Part shown: piece by piece, positions 7,116-16,263 of the stretch
Layout: the number at the start of each line of letters is the position of its first letter
Numbering within the stretch: position 1 is the stretch's first letter
NCBI GenBank assembly: GCA_030407505.1
Contig: JASDDH010000009.1
Coordinates: forward strand, 73,358-137,357
Length of the DNA stretch: 64,000 nt
Source of the DNA: Planococcus sp. APC 4015
GTDB taxonomy: Bacteria > Actinomycetota > Actinomycetes > Actinomycetales > Microbacteriaceae
Direction: 5' to 3'
Notes under the pieces: model-generated
What the model was told of the DNA's origin: nothing
Database searches by the model: none
What the model saw: only the letters and a program-made list of their open reading frames with translations
Made by a program: the position numbers and the translations under genes

Positions 7116-9448
7116 CCGCACCTCGCCCCGCTCTGCCCGGCGGAACGATCCTCGGCTACCCGCGCATCGGGCGCCGCCGTGAGCTGAAGCGCGCCGTCGA
7201 GGCGCACTGGGCCGGCACGACAGACCTCCGCACTCTCGAACAGACTGCGGCGGACCTTCGTCGCGCCACGCGTACACGTCTGGTCGAGCTCGGGCTCGGC
7301 CGGGACGACTCCTCGATCCCCGAGTCGTTCTCGTACTACGACCAGGTGCTCGACGCTGCGCTCGCCGTCGGCGCGCTCCCGGAGCGCTTCGCCGCGCATC
7401 GCGGCGAGGACGGGACGATCGGCCTCGACGCGTACTTCACCGCGGCACGGGGCGAGGGTGCCAGCCTGCCGCTCGAGATGACGAAGTGGTTCGACACCAA
7501 CTACCACTACCTCGTTCCCGAGATCGGGCCCGAGACGGTCTTCTCGCTGTCGAGCGACCGCTACGCGGCCCAGGTCGCCGAGGCGAAGGCCGACGGCTTC
7601 ACGGTACGCCCGGTCGTGGTGGGTCCCGTCACGCTGCTCGCGCTCGCCAAGGCGACGGATGCCGCGCCCGACGCCTTCGACGCGCTCAGCCGACTCGACG
7701 ACCTGCTCCCGGTCTATGCCGAGCTGCTGGCCTCGCTGCGTGCCGCCGGCGCCGATTGGGTGCAGCTCGACGAGCCCGCCCTCGTGAGCGAGAGCCTGCC
7801 GTCGTCGGCGCAGACGCTGGCCGAGGCTGCGACCCGCGCCTACGGCGTGCTCGGCGCAGCTGACGACCGCCCCGCGATCCTCGTGTCCGCCGGGTACGCG
7901 CAGCTCTCTCCCGAAGCGTGGACTGCGCTGGCCGCGGCTCCTGTCGAGGCTCTGGCGATCGACCTCACTCGCGGCGGCATCCCCGCTGCGACGCCCGGGC
8001 TCGCCGAGAAGGCGCTCGTCGGCGGTGTGATCGACGGCCGAAACATCTGGCGCGGCGATCTGGCCGCCGCGTGGCAGAAGCTCGAGGCGCTGGGCTCGCT
8101 GGGCGCGGCATCCGTGTCGGCGGGAACCTCCACGTCCCTGCAGCACGTGCCTCACGACGTCGCCGACGAGACCACCCTCGACCCGCGGCTCGCATCGTGG
8201 CTGGCGTTCGCCGATCAGAAGACCGGTCAGGTCGTGACACTGGCGAAGGGTCTCGCCGAGGGTCGCACGGCGATCGACGGCGAGCTCGAGGCGGCCACGG
8301 CAGCCCTCGCCGACCGCCGCGACGCGCCCGGCGTCCGCGACGGCGCCGTGCGTGCACGCGCCGGCGCGCTGACCTCGGGCGACTTCGATCGCGGCGACTA
8401 CGACGCGCGGGTCGCGGCGCAGGATGCCGCGCTCGGCCTGCCGGTGCTCCCCACCACGACGATCGGGTCGTTCCCCCAGACAGGCGACATCCGCCGTGCA
8501 CGCGCCCGCCACAGCAGGGGCGAGATCACGACCGACGAGTACGAGCAGTTCCTGCGCGACGAGATCGCGCGGGTCGTCACCCTGCAGGAGGACCTCGGAC
8601 TCGATGTGCTCGTGCACGGCGAGGCCGAGCGCAACGACATGGTGCAGTACTTCGCCGAGAACCTCGCCGGGTTCGCGGTGACGCAGAACGGCTGGGTGCA
8701 GTCCTACGGCTCGCGCGCCACGCGTCCGTCGATCCTGTGGGGAGACGTGTCGCGCCCTGCTCCGATCACGGTGGACTGGTCGGCGTTCGCCCAGTCGCTC
8801 ACCGGCAAGCCCATGAAGGGCATGCTGACGGGACCGGTGACGATCCTCGCGTGGTCGTTCGTTCGCGACGATCAGCCGCTCGGAGACACCGCGAACCAGG
8901 TCGCCCTCGCGCTCCGAGACGAGATCGCCGACCTCGAGACCGCGGGTATCCGTGTCATCCAGGTCGATGAGCCGGCCCTGCGTGAGCTGCTTCCCCTGAA
9001 GAAGACGGACCAGCCCGCGTACCTCGAGTGGTCCGTCGGATCGTTCCGCCTGTCGACGGCGGGCGCCGCGGAATCGACTCAGGTGCACACCCACCTCTGC
9101 TACTCGGAGTTCGACGTCGTCATCGACGCGATCGCGGCTCTCGATGCCGACGTCACCTCGATCGAGGCCGCGCGCAGCCGCGGCGAAGTCATCGGCGACA
9201 TCGCCGCGTCGGGCTTCTCGCACGGCGTCGGACCGGGCGTCTACGACATCCACTCGCCGCGGGTTCCGTCGGTCGAGGAAGTCCGCGAGCTGCTGCAGCG
9301 AGCGGTTGCCGAGCTTCCGCTGCGTCAGGTGTGGGTGAACCCCGACTGCGGACTCAAGACACGCGGCTACGACGAGACCGTCGCGTCGCTGCGGAACATC
9401 ATCGAGGCGACCCGGGATGTGCGCACCGAGGTCGACGTCGTCGTCTAG
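7112..9448 (+). CDS. metE: Cobalamin-independent methionine synthase
   Basis: Transfers the methyl group of 5-methyltetrahydropteroyl-polyglutamate to homocysteine. The 778 residues span both TIM-barrel halves. The zinc site is visible in the C-terminal half: His661 and Cys663 in VHTHLCYSEFD and Cys746 in VNPDCGLKTRGYDE. PTTTIGSFPQTGDIRRAR marks the start of the catalytic barrel. The ATG overlaps the metF stop by 4 nt. The TAG stop shares the palindrome CTAG with the stop of the convergent membrane-protein gene. B12 independence fits the absence of a recognisable cobalamin riboswitch in the leader. Confidence 0.97.
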   Translation: MTAPRPALPGGTILGYPRIGRRRELKRAVEAHWAGTTDLRTLEQTAADLRRATRTRLVELGLGRDDSSIPESFSYYDQVLDAALAVGALPERFAAHRGEDGTIGLDAYFTAARGEGASLPLEMTKWFDTNYHYLVPEIGPETVFSLSSDRYAAQVAEAKADGFTVRPVVVGPVTLLALAKATDAAPDAFDALSRLDDLLPVYAELLASLRAAGADWVQLDEPALVSESLPSSAQTLAEAATRAYGVLGAADDRPAILVSAGYAQLSPEAWTALAAAPVEALAIDLTRGGIPAATPGLAEKALVGGVIDGRNIWRGDLAAAWQKLEALGSLGAASVSAGTSTSLQHVPHDVADETTLDPRLASWLAFADQKTGQVVTLAKGLAEGRTAIDGELEAATAALADRRDAPGVRDGAVRARAGALTSGDFDRGDYDARVAAQDAALGLPVLPTTTIGSFPQTGDIRRARARHSRGEITTDEYEQFLRDEIARVVTLQEDLGLDVLVHGEAERNDMVQYFAENLAGFAVTQNGWVQSYGSRATRPSILWGDVSRPAPITVDWSAFAQSLTGKPMKGMLTGPVTILAWSFVRDDQPLGDTANQVALALRDEIADLETAGIRVIQVDEPALRELLPLKKTDQPAYLEWSVGSFRLSTAGAAESTQVHTHLCYSEFDVVIDAIAALDADVTSIEAARSRGEVIGDIAASGFSHGVGPGVYDIHSPRVPSVEEVRELLQRAVAELPLRQVWVNPDCGLKTRGYDETVASLRNIIEATRDVRTEVDVVV

Positions 9449-10860
9449 TCCTTGTTCGATCCGGATGCCGCGGCCACACGTGCCGCGGCATCCGCCGTCT
9501 CGGGCTCGAGGAGGACCGTCTCGGTGTCGGTGACGTCTGCGTCCTTGGCAGCACGCTTCTGGAGCAGTTCGAGCACCCACGCGACCACAACGGACACCAC
9601 GATGACGAGGGCGACGTCCGAGACCGAGAACGGCCGCAGAGCGAAGAGCCAGACGACGGCGAGCACGGCGACCAGACTCCGCACGAACACGCGCTGACGG
9701 CCGATCCACGCGCCGAAGGCGCCGGTGTCGAGGCCCCGCGCCGCGAGCCGCGATCGCGCAGAGGTGTTCAGGCTGCTGATGGTCCCTCGCAGCGACGCGG
9801 CGCCGCGCGACCCGCCGAGGAACCAGCCGAGAATGGCGACGAACACCCCGATCAGGGCGATGACCGCGGCGGTCTGGGCCATCCGGTCGACCAGGCGTCC
9901 GTAGATCACCTCGAGGGCGCTCGGCGACAGATCGAGCTGACCGGCGACGATGCCCATCGCCACCGAGCCGAACGACAGGCCCAGGGCGAGCGAGCCGCCG
10001 CCGATGGCGAGTGCGAACCCGGTGCCGAGCACGGCGGCGCTGCGCCGGCGGGCGATGAGGATCCCGAGCCCGAACAGCGCCAGCGTCGCGAACGGCAGCC
10101 AGTAGCCGACCGCCGACACGACGGCGTACCCGGTGCGGACGGCGGCGAGGTTGTCGCCCTCGCCGAGGATGATGACGCGGTCCACCGTCGGAATGAGCTC
10201 CGCCACTCCCAGCCCGCGGTCGAGAAGCTTCTGCTTCACCTGTTCGACGATCGCTCCGAGCTGGATGCCGACGCCGTCGGGCGTGCGCACCACCAGGCCG
10301 CCGCCATCCGATGTCGACGCGAGGGTGAGTGCGCGGTGCGCGCCGCGGGTGGCGGTCGCCCACACATCGGCGAAGGCATCGGACTCGATGACGTCGGTGA
10401 CGGTCGTCCGAACGAGGTTCTCCAATCCTGACGCGGCCGGGGCCTGGAGAAGCTGCAGGGCGCCGGCCGCACGCGGCGGGAGTCCGAGGTCGGCCACGGC
10501 GTCGAACACGTTCGCCGTGAGCTCGGCGAAGTCCACCTGCGCGGTGATCGCCGTCATCGTCTCGTCGATGACCATGCCCTGAACGGCGGGGTCGTCGATG
10601 AGCGGAGCGAGGGTGGCGACGAACGCCTCTTCGTCGACGAGCTGCACGCGCGCCCAGGCGCTCACGACGGACACGGGCACGAGCAGCGCTGCGATGACGA
10701 TGCACAGCGCCGACACGAACGCCCGCCAGCGGGTCCCCTGCGGCCGCGCCCGCGACGAGCTCGCCCCGGCGAGCTGCGCGTTCTCGGTCTCGAGCGCCGT
10801 GATGCGGGCACTGAGTGCGGCGATGTCGAGCGTCTCGCCGACAGCGGGGGATTCTGTCAT
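9445..10860 (-). CDS. Multi-pass membrane protein of unknown function
   Basis: The 471-residue protein is not assigned to a named family. The N-terminal 45 residues are predicted coiled coil (IAALSARITALETENAQL), then one transmembrane segment (about 50-70) and a ~170-residue segment between membrane spans. At least five hydrophobic helices follow (about 245-275, 280-310, 325-345, 400-420 and 428-450). The C-terminus is Ala/Glu-rich and acidic. The central domain has Asp/Glu-rich helices without enzymatic motifs. A CATGAT hexamer lies 6 nt before the ATG. The layout recalls actinobacterial envelope proteins seen as conserved hypotheticals. Confidence 0.85.
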   Translation of the reverse strand: MTESPAVGETLDIAALSARITALETENAQLAGASSSRARPQGTRWRAFVSALCIVIAALLVPVSVVSAWARVQLVDEEAFVATLAPLIDDPAVQGMVIDETMTAITAQVDFAELTANVFDAVADLGLPPRAAGALQLLQAPAASGLENLVRTTVTDVIESDAFADVWATATRGAHRALTLASTSDGGGLVVRTPDGVGIQLGAIVEQVKQKLLDRGLGVAELIPTVDRVIILGEGDNLAAVRTGYAVVSAVGYWLPFATLALFGLGILIARRRSAAVLGTGFALAIGGGSLALGLSFGSVAMGIVAGQLDLSPSALEVIYGRLVDRMAQTAAVIALIGVFVAILGWFLGGSRGAASLRGTISSLNTSARSRLAARGLDTGAFGAWIGRQRVFVRSLVAVLAVVWLFALRPFSVSDVALVIVVSVVVAWVLELLQKRAAKDADVTDTETVLLEPETADAAARVAAASGSNKD

Positions 10861-10909
10861 GCGGCCATCATGGCCCCAGCGACGCCCGCTGTGTTGTGGA
10901 TGGCGCGGA

Positions 10910-11590
10910 TCAGACCGCGCGCAGCACCGCGACGATCTTCCCGAGCACGACGGCGTCGTCGCCCAGGATCGGCTCGAAGGCCGAGTTGCGCGGCAGCAGC
11001 CAGGTGTGTCCGTCCCGCTGGCGGAAGGTCTTGACCGTCGCCTCGCCGTCGAGCATCGCCGCGACGATCTCGCCGTTGGCCGCCGTCGCCTGTGAGCGCA
11101 CGACGACCCAGTCGCCGTCGCAGATGGCGGCGTCGATCATCGATTCGCCCGACACCTTGAGCATGAACAGGTCGCCCTTGCCGACGAGCTGGCGGGGGAG
11201 CGGGAAGATCTCCTCGACCTGCTGCTCGGCCGTGATCGGCACGCCCGCGGCGATGCGGCCCAGCAGGGGGACGAGCGCGGCGTCGCCCACCGACGGCGCC
11301 GAGTCGGCCGGGTTCTCGGCGGCGGTGCCGGGAAGGTCGATCAGCACCTCCATCGCGCGCGTCTTGCCGGCGTCGCGGCGCAGGTAGCCGCTGAGCTCGA
11401 GCTGGTTGAGCTGATGCGTGACGCTCGACAGGGACTTGAGTCCGACGGCGTCGCCGATCTCGCGCATGCTCGGCGGATAGCCGTGCCGGGCGATGGATCG
11501 CTGGATCACCTCGAGGATCGCGAGCTGCTTGTCGCTGAGGCTCTTCCGGCGTCGGGTCTGGGGCTTTTCACGCCCGACTGCTTCGCTCAT
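10910..11590 (-). CDS. lexA: SOS repressor LexA
   Basis: LexA represses the SOS regulon and self-cleaves when RecA is activated. An N-terminal winged helix (residues ~18-85, [30 protein letters not shown]) is followed by a linker and the S24 peptidase domain. The Ala-Gly cleavage site is in GRIAAGVPI near 115. The catalytic dyad is Ser150 (VSGESMIDA) and Lys187 (ATVKTF). The length of 226 is normal. The ATG at 11590 has AGGAG 5 nt upstream, so this gene has a leader, unlike most neighbours. It diverges from a LysM gene, as lexA does in mycobacteria. Confidence 0.97.
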   Translation of the reverse strand: MSEAVGREKPQTRRRKSLSDKQLAILEVIQRSIARHGYPPSMREIGDAVGLKSLSSVTHQLNQLELSGYLRRDAGKTRAMEVLIDLPGTAAENPADSAPSVGDAALVPLLGRIAAGVPITAEQQVEEIFPLPRQLVGKGDLFMLKVSGESMIDAAICDGDWVVVRSQATAANGEIVAAMLDGEATVKTFRQRDGHTWLLPRNSAFEPILGDDAVVLGKIVAVLRAV

Positions 11591-11721
11591 GCCAGCTCCT
11601 GTCTTCGAATGTCGGAGGTCCGTGGTGGGGTGTCCTCATCGAAACCGTATCCGGTCGTCCGGGGTTCCCGAGGCACTCGCTCCGCGTGTCGCGTTCGAAA
11701 ACCTGACGACCTCGACCGGTG

Positions 11722-11750
11722 TTGACATCGTATAACATCGAAGATAGCTT
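11722..11750 (+). promoter_or_regulatory. Promoter of the LysM gene, with a LexA-box-like palindrome
   Basis: TTGACA (11722-11727) and TAGCTT (11745-11750) are separated by 17 nt, the best -35/-10 pair outside the rrn operon. The -10 lies inside the palindrome CGAAGATAGCTTCG (11739-11752). It has the size and spacing of an actinobacterial SOS box (CGAAC-N4-GTTCG) but differs at the inner C/G pair. LexA control of this divergent region is expected from mycobacterial and corynebacterial homologues. The site assignment is tentative. Confidence 0.5.
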
Positions 11751-11758
11751 CGGAAGAC

Positions 11759-11802
11759 AACTTCGCATCCGGCACTCCCGCCCGAGAGTCGGATGCGAAG
11801 TT
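11759..11802 (+). repeat. Perfect 13-bp inverted repeat at the 5' end of the LysM mRNA
   Basis: AACTTCGCATCCG (11759-11771) and its exact complement CGGATGCGAAGTT (11790-11802) enclose an 18-nt loop, within which ACTC and GAGT can add four pairs. The predicted start of transcription is about 11757, so the transcript would begin with this hairpin. That suggests mRNA stabilisation or a protein-binding site. No T-run follows, so a terminator is unlikely. Confidence 0.6.
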
Positions 11803-11824
11803 CCCCCCATACCAGGAGGCCACC

Positions 11825-12181
11825 ATGACCGCGATCAGCCACCCCGTCCTCGCCGCCCGCCACACCCGCCTGCGTCTGACGCCGCGCGGTCGGCGTGTGC
11901 TGGCCTTCGTCGCGGCGCTGCCCGCAGTCGTCGCGATCACGTTCGCCCTCATCAACGGCGGGTCGGCGATCGCGTCGCGGGATGCCGGTGCGGCTGAGTC
12001 GTTCTCGACGGTGACGGTCACCTACGGCGACACGCTTTGGTCGATCGCGGAGCGCGTGGCGCCCACCGCAGACCCGCGCGACGTGATCGATTCCATCGCG
12101 CGCCTCAATGCGTTGTCCGGCGGAACCCTGTCGATCGGAGAAGAGCTCGCGATCCCGGCGGAGTACGACGCCGCGCAGTAG
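11825..12181 (+). CDS. LysM peptidoglycan-binding protein, probable SOS-linked cell-division regulator
   Basis: The 118-residue protein has a basic N-terminus, one transmembrane helix (about 27-49, VLAFVAALPAVVAITFALIN) and one extracytoplasmic LysM domain (about 60-113, VTYGDTLWSIAERV ... LSIGEELAIPA). The start ATG has AGGAGG 6 nt upstream. Its position divergent from lexA matches mycobacterial Rv2719c and corynebacterial divS, SOS-induced inhibitors of division. By inference it links DNA damage to septum formation. No hydrolase domain is visible, so it would act by binding. Confidence 0.85.
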   Translation: MTAISHPVLAARHTRLRLTPRGRRVLAFVAALPAVVAITFALINGGSAIASRDAGAAESFSTVTVTYGDTLWSIAERVAPTADPRDVIDSIARLNALSGGTLSIGEELAIPAEYDAAQ

Positions 12182-12209
12182 GACGGATGCCCGTCCGCGG
12201 GCGCGGTTC

Positions 12210-12215
12210 TACGAT
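12210..12215 (+). promoter_or_regulatory. -10 element TACGAT of the his cluster
   Basis: TACGAT ends 7 nt before GTG 12223. This supports GTG 12223 as the hisC start rather than ATG 12214, which lies within the hexamer. Confidence 0.5.
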
Positions 12216-12222
12216 GGAACGC

Positions 12223-13308
12223 GTGACTTCACGCCTCGACGACCTGCCGCTCCGCGACGACCTGCGCGGGCTGACGCCCTACGGGGCACCGCAGGCTTCC
12301 CTGCCGGTAGCCCTCAACGTGAACGAGAACACCCATCCGGTACCGCAGGACGTCGCCGATGACATCCTCGACTCGATAGCCCGGGCGCTGCATGACGTGA
12401 ACCGATACCCCGATCGGGAGTTCGTCACCCTTCGCGAGGGCTTCGCCGACTACCTGGGCCACGGCCTCGACGCCGCTCAGATCTGGGCGGCGAACGGCTC
12501 GAACGAGGTGCTTCAGCACGTCCTCCAGGCATTCGCCGGTCCTGGGCGCACGGCGATGGGCTTCGCTCCGACGTACTCCATGTACCCCCTCCTGGCCCGT
12601 GGCACCGGGGCGTCCTTCGTCGCCGGTGCGCGCGAGGCCGACTTCTCGCTGTCCGCGGGCTCGGCGGCATCCCAGATCGCCGACGCCGCGCCCGACGTCG
12701 TCTTCCTCTGCTCGCCCAACAACCCCACCGGAACACCGATGCCACTCGACGTGATCGAGGCTGCGTACGACGCGACGCGCGGGATCGTGGTCGTCGACGA
12801 GGCGTATCACGAGTTCGCGCCGCACGGCACCCCGTCGGCGGTGACACTGCTGCCCGGCCGTGAGCGGTTGATCGTCTCACGCACGATGAGCAAGGCCTTC
12901 GCCTTCGCCGGGGCGCGGGTCGGCTACCTCGCCGCCGATCCGGCGGTGGTCGACGCGCTGCGCCTCGTGCGCCTGCCGTACCACCTCAGCGTGCTCACAC
13001 AGGCGGCGGCGAGCGCCGCGCTGCGCCACGCCCCGACCATGCTCGGCATGGTCGACGAGATCGTCGCGCAGCGCGATCGCATCTCGGCGACCGTCGAGGC
13101 ACTCGGGTACACGGCGCACGAGTCATGGACCAACTTCGTGCTGTTCGGAGGCGTCGCCGACCCGGCCGACGCCTGGCAGCGGCTCTACGACGAGGGTGTG
13201 CTCATCCGCGACGTCGGCATCCCTCACCACCTGCGCGTCACCGCCGGAACCGAAGACGAGACGACCGCGTTCCTCGACGCGCTCGCGTCGATAGACTCGG
13301 CGCTATGA
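12223..13308 (+). CDS. hisC: Histidinol-phosphate aminotransferase
   Basis: PLP enzyme of fold type I that makes histidinol phosphate from imidazole acetol phosphate and glutamate. Motifs include [36 protein letters not shown] and [10 protein letters not shown]. The PLP lysine is Lys224 in [16 protein letters not shown]. It has 361 residues from GTG 12223 ([16 protein letters not shown]). The ATG at 12214 would add three residues but overlaps the -10. The stop overlaps the hisB start. hisD, usually upstream in actinobacteria, is not here. Confidence 0.94.
   Translation: MTSRLDDLPLRDDLRGLTPYGAPQASLPVALNVNENTHPVPQDVADDILDSIARALHDVNRYPDREFVTLREGFADYLGHGLDAAQIWAANGSNEVLQHVLQAFAGPGRTAMGFAPTYSMYPLLARGTGASFVAGAREADFSLSAGSAASQIADAAPDVVFLCSPNNPTGTPMPLDVIEAAYDATRGIVVVDEAYHEFAPHGTPSAVTLLPGRERLIVSRTMSKAFAFAGARVGYLAADPAVVDALRLVRLPYHLSVLTQAAASAALRHAPTMLGMVDEIVAQRDRISATVEALGYTAHESWTNFVLFGGVADPADAWQRLYDEGVLIRDVGIPHHLRVTAGTEDETTAFLDALASIDSAL
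13292..13297 (+). promoter_or_regulatory. Possible internal promoter (TAGACT) for hisB
   Basis: TAGACT inside the last codons of hisC lies 7 nt before the hisB ATG, the same spacing as for first genes of operons here. It could give hisB-hisH-priA an independent leaderless transcript in addition to coupling with hisC. Confidence 0.35.
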
Positions 13309-13919
13309 GCCGCCCTGCCGAACACCGCGTCGCCAGTGCGCGCCGCGCGACGAGCGAATCCACCGTCGAACTCGAACTCGATCTCGACGGCACGGGGCGG
13401 AGCCACATCGACACCACCGTGCCCTTCTTCGACCACCTGCTGACGGCCTTCGCGAAGCACTCGCTCACCGATCTCACGATCCGGGCGTCCGGGGACACCG
13501 AGATCGACGCCCACCACACGGTCGAGGACGTCGCGATCGTGCTCGGCCAGGCGATCCGCGAGGCGCTGGGCGACAAGGCGGGCATCTCGCGCTACGGCGA
13601 CGCGCTCGTTCCGCTCGACGAGGCACTCGCACAGGCCGTCGTCGACATCAGCGGACGACCGTATCTCGTCCACACCGGCGAGCCGGCCGGCTTCGAGTTC
13701 CACCTCATCGGCGGCCACTTCACCGGGTCGCTCGTGCGGCACACCTTCGAGGCGCTCGCGTTCCACGCCGGCCTCACGGTGCACGTCACCGTGCTGGCCG
13801 GTCGCGACCCGCACCACATCGCCGAGGCCGAGTACAAGGCGTTCGCGCGGGCTTTCCGCCAGGCCAAGGCGCTCGATCCCCTCGTCGACGGCATCCCCAG
13901 CACCAAGGGCGCTCTGTGA
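13305..13919 (+). CDS. hisB: Imidazoleglycerol-phosphate dehydratase
   Basis: Sixth enzyme of histidine synthesis, a Mn-dependent 24-mer. The metal-binding signatures [13 protein letters not shown] and [11 protein letters not shown] are present, as is a second pair near the C-terminus ([25 protein letters not shown]). The 204 residues correspond to the monofunctional dehydratase without the phosphatase half found in E. coli. The ATG overlaps the hisC stop and the stop overlaps the hisH GTG. Confidence 0.96.
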   Translation: MSRPAEHRVASARRATSESTVELELDLDGTGRSHIDTTVPFFDHLLTAFAKHSLTDLTIRASGDTEIDAHHTVEDVAIVLGQAIREALGDKAGISRYGDALVPLDEALAQAVVDISGRPYLVHTGEPAGFEFHLIGGHFTGSLVRHTFEALAFHAGLTVHVTVLAGRDPHHIAEAEYKAFARAFRQAKALDPLVDGIPSTKGAL

Positions 13920-14566
13920 GCTCCAAGCCGCTCGTCGCGGTCCTCGACTACGGGTCGGGCAATGTGCACTCGGCCGTCAAAGCGCTGATCGCCGCGGGTG
14001 CCGATGCGCGCCTCACCGCAGACCGCGACCTCGTCATGCAGTCCGACGGCCTGGTCGTGCCCGGAGTCGGGGCTTTCTCGGCCGTCATGCAGGCGCTGCG
14101 CGCGAGCCGGGGCGACGAGCTCATCGGCCGGCGTCTCGCGGGCGGCCGACCGGTGCTGGGCATCTGCGTCGGCATGCAGGTGCTGTTCGAGCACGGTGTC
14201 GAGCGCGGTGTCGACACCGCGGGCATGGGGGAGTGGCCCGGTGCCGTGACCGAGCTCGATGCCCCGGTTCTTCCGCACATGGGCTGGAACACCGTCGATG
14301 CGGGTCCTGGCTCGCGCCTGTTCGCCGGGATCGAAGACGAGCGCTTCTACTTCGTGCATTCTTACGGCGCCCAGCAGTGGCACCTCGACGTTCAGCCGCC
14401 GTTCCCCGAGCCCACGCTCACGTGGTGCACGTACGGCGCACCCTTCCTCGCCGCGGTCGAGAACGGCCCGCTCTCGGCGACGCAGTTCCATCCCGAGAAG
14501 TCGGGGGATGCCGGCATCCGCCTGCTCTCGAATTGGGTCGAGGGGCTCAGCGGGACTACCCTCTGA
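13916..14566 (+). CDS. hisH: Imidazole glycerol phosphate synthase, glutaminase subunit
   Basis: Class I glutamine amidotransferase that supplies ammonia to HisF. The triad is visible: Cys84 in [13 protein letters not shown], His192 and Glu194 in TQFHPEKSG. The N-terminal [15 protein letters not shown] is typical of HisH. It has 216 residues. The GTG start overlaps the hisB stop (GTGA). HisF, its partner, is not in this window. Confidence 0.96.
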   Translation: MSSKPLVAVLDYGSGNVHSAVKALIAAGADARLTADRDLVMQSDGLVVPGVGAFSAVMQALRASRGDELIGRRLAGGRPVLGICVGMQVLFEHGVERGVDTAGMGEWPGAVTELDAPVLPHMGWNTVDAGPGSRLFAGIEDERFYFVHSYGAQQWHLDVQPPFPEPTLTWCTYGAPFLAAVENGPLSATQFHPEKSGDAGIRLLSNWVEGLSGTTL

Positions 14567-14620
14567 AACCGTGCCGTCCGCGGGAGCAACGTTCCGCGTG
14601 ACCGTGTCGCACGAGGAGCC

Positions 14621-15367
14621 ATGAACGATTTCGCGTCAACACCCGAACTGATCCTCCTGCCCGCCGTCGATGTGGCGGAGGGCAAGGCGGTCCGCCTCAC
14701 CCAGGGGGAGGCCGGCAGCGAGACGAGCTACGGCGACCCCGTCGACGCCGCGCTCGAGTGGGCGCGTCAGGGAGCGGACTGGATCCACCTCGTCGACCTC
14801 GACGCCGCGTTCGGCCGCGGCAGCAACGCCTCGGTGCTGCGCAAGGTGATCCGCCAGGTCAAGGGCGTGCAGGTCGAGGTGTCGGGCGGCATCCGCGACG
14901 ACCGCTCGCTCGAAGCGGCGCTCGACAGCGGCGCGGCCCGTGTCAACCTCGGCACCGCGGCGCTGGAGAACCCCGAGTGGGCCGCCGACGTCATCGGCCG
15001 CTACGGCGATCTCGTCGCCGTCGGTCTCGACGTGCGCGGAACCACGCTCGCCGCCCGCGGATGGACGCGGGAGGGCGGCGACCTGTGGACGGTGCTCGAC
15101 CGGCTCGAGTCCGCCGGCTGCAGCCGGTACGTCGTCACCGACGTCACGAAGGACGGCACACTGCAGGGCCCGAATCTCGAACTGCTCCAGGAGATGGCGA
15201 CGCGCACGCCGAAACCGGTCGTCGCATCAGGCGGCATCTCGAGCCTCGATGACATCGCGGCGCTCCGCGAGCTCGTGCCGCTGGGCGTCGAGGGCGCCAT
15301 CGTCGGCAAAGCGCTGTACGCCGGCGCCTTCACGCTCGCCGAGGCGCTGGATGTCGCCGGACACTGA
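14621..15367 (+). CDS. priA: Phosphoribosyl isomerase HisA/PriA
   Basis: TIM-barrel isomerase acting on ProFAR in histidine synthesis. In many actinobacteria the same protein (PriA) also replaces TrpF. Catalytic aspartates are in [19 protein letters not shown] and [15 protein letters not shown]. Phosphate-binding loops are SGGIRDD and ASGGISS. The [14 protein letters not shown] stretch resembles PriA rather than proteobacterial HisA, but dual function is inferred. The ATG follows GAGGAG with 4 nt spacing. The 248-residue length is normal. Confidence 0.93.
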   Translation: MNDFASTPELILLPAVDVAEGKAVRLTQGEAGSETSYGDPVDAALEWARQGADWIHLVDLDAAFGRGSNASVLRKVIRQVKGVQVEVSGGIRDDRSLEAALDSGAARVNLGTAALENPEWAADVIGRYGDLVAVGLDVRGTTLAARGWTREGGDLWTVLDRLESAGCSRYVVTDVTKDGTLQGPNLELLQEMATRTPKPVVASGGISSLDDIAALRELVPLGVEGAIVGKALYAGAFTLAEALDVAGH

Positions 15368-16127
15368 CCCCGGCGACCACCTCCACGATTCCGCGGGGGT
15401 GCCGTGGGAGGGGCGCCGCTTCCACGACAATCCGAACGCCGGAGACGACGGCTCGGCCGATCCCGCCCTGCTCGCCGCACTCGAGGCCTTCCACGCGGGC
15501 GGCGGCGACCCGGTCGCCGTCGTCGACGCTTACCGCTCCGCTCGGCTGCTGATCCCGCTGGTGGCCGACCGGGGTGACGAGGGCGTCGGCGCTCACGGGC
15601 AGCTCGTCGACAAGACCCAGGAGCTGTCGATCGTGACGGTCGCCGCTCCCGACGGCCGGCGGGTCCTCCCCGTCTTCACGTCGGTGCAGGCGATGGGGCG
15701 CTGGGATGCGGTCGCCCGCCCCGTTCCGGCGGACGGAGTGCGCACCGCCCTCGCGGCGGCGGACGACGACACCGACCTCATCGTCATCGACCCGGGGTCC
15801 GACACCGAGTTCATCCTTCGCCGCCCAGCCGTGTGGGCGATCGCGCAGGGAGCCCCGTGGGAGCCCGGGTACACCTCGCCCGAGGTGTTCGCCGGCCTCG
15901 CCGAGAGCATCGGCGGCGAGCTCGCGGTACTCGACCTCTCGGTCGAACCCGGCGACCCTCGTGGCCGGCTGCGCGGTCCTGAACTGGTCGTGCGGCTGCA
16001 CCTCATCGACGGGCTGGATGCCGGTGAGCTCGACGCCGTGCTGTCGCGCCTGGCCGCGCGGTGGGCCGCCGATGACCGCATCGCCGTGCTGGTGGACTCC
16101 CTCACCGTCAAGCTCGTCCGCGGCTGA
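15351..16127 (+). CDS. SseB family protein
   Basis: A 258-residue cytoplasmic protein with an SseB N-terminal-type domain (about 60-160: [16 protein letters not shown] ... [14 protein letters not shown]). The C-terminal half is predicted alpha/beta and ends in [16 protein letters not shown]. The family has no established enzymatic role. Actinobacterial members usually follow priA, as here. The ATG at 15351 lies 17 nt inside priA, so expression is probably coupled. Confidence 0.85.
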   Translation: MSPDTDPGDHLHDSAGVPWEGRRFHDNPNAGDDGSADPALLAALEAFHAGGGDPVAVVDAYRSARLLIPLVADRGDEGVGAHGQLVDKTQELSIVTVAAPDGRRVLPVFTSVQAMGRWDAVARPVPADGVRTALAAADDDTDLIVIDPGSDTEFILRRPAVWAIAQGAPWEPGYTSPEVFAGLAESIGGELAVLDLSVEPGDPRGRLRGPELVVRLHLIDGLDAGELDAVLSRLAARWAADDRIAVLVDSLTVKLVRG

Positions 16128-16263
16128 GGCATCGCCCGAGCCCGCCACCCCGGCGACGCCATGGCGCACGCGTGCTGCGCGCGCCACACTCGTATCACCG
16201 GCCGGGCCCGCGCGCTCCTCCCGAGCGATGCCGCGGCGTGGCGCTGCGCCGAGGGGAGCGATC

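Noticed and set aside
7025..10705. A 1,226-codon open frame on the minus strand opposite metF and metE
   Set aside because: It is the complement frame of high-GC coding DNA: Arg/Gly/Asp-rich composition, no domain, and strong motifs of MetE on the other strand.
11690..11712. GTTCGAAAAC before lexA as an SOS box
   Set aside because: Only one half (CGAAC read on the minus strand) fits the consensus. The second half is CACG instead of GTTCG.
15706..16263. N-terminal extension of the PLP decarboxylase
   Set aside because: The frame is open upstream but overlaps the SseB gene in another frame. ATG 16264 has a good ribosome binding site and the protein begins there.
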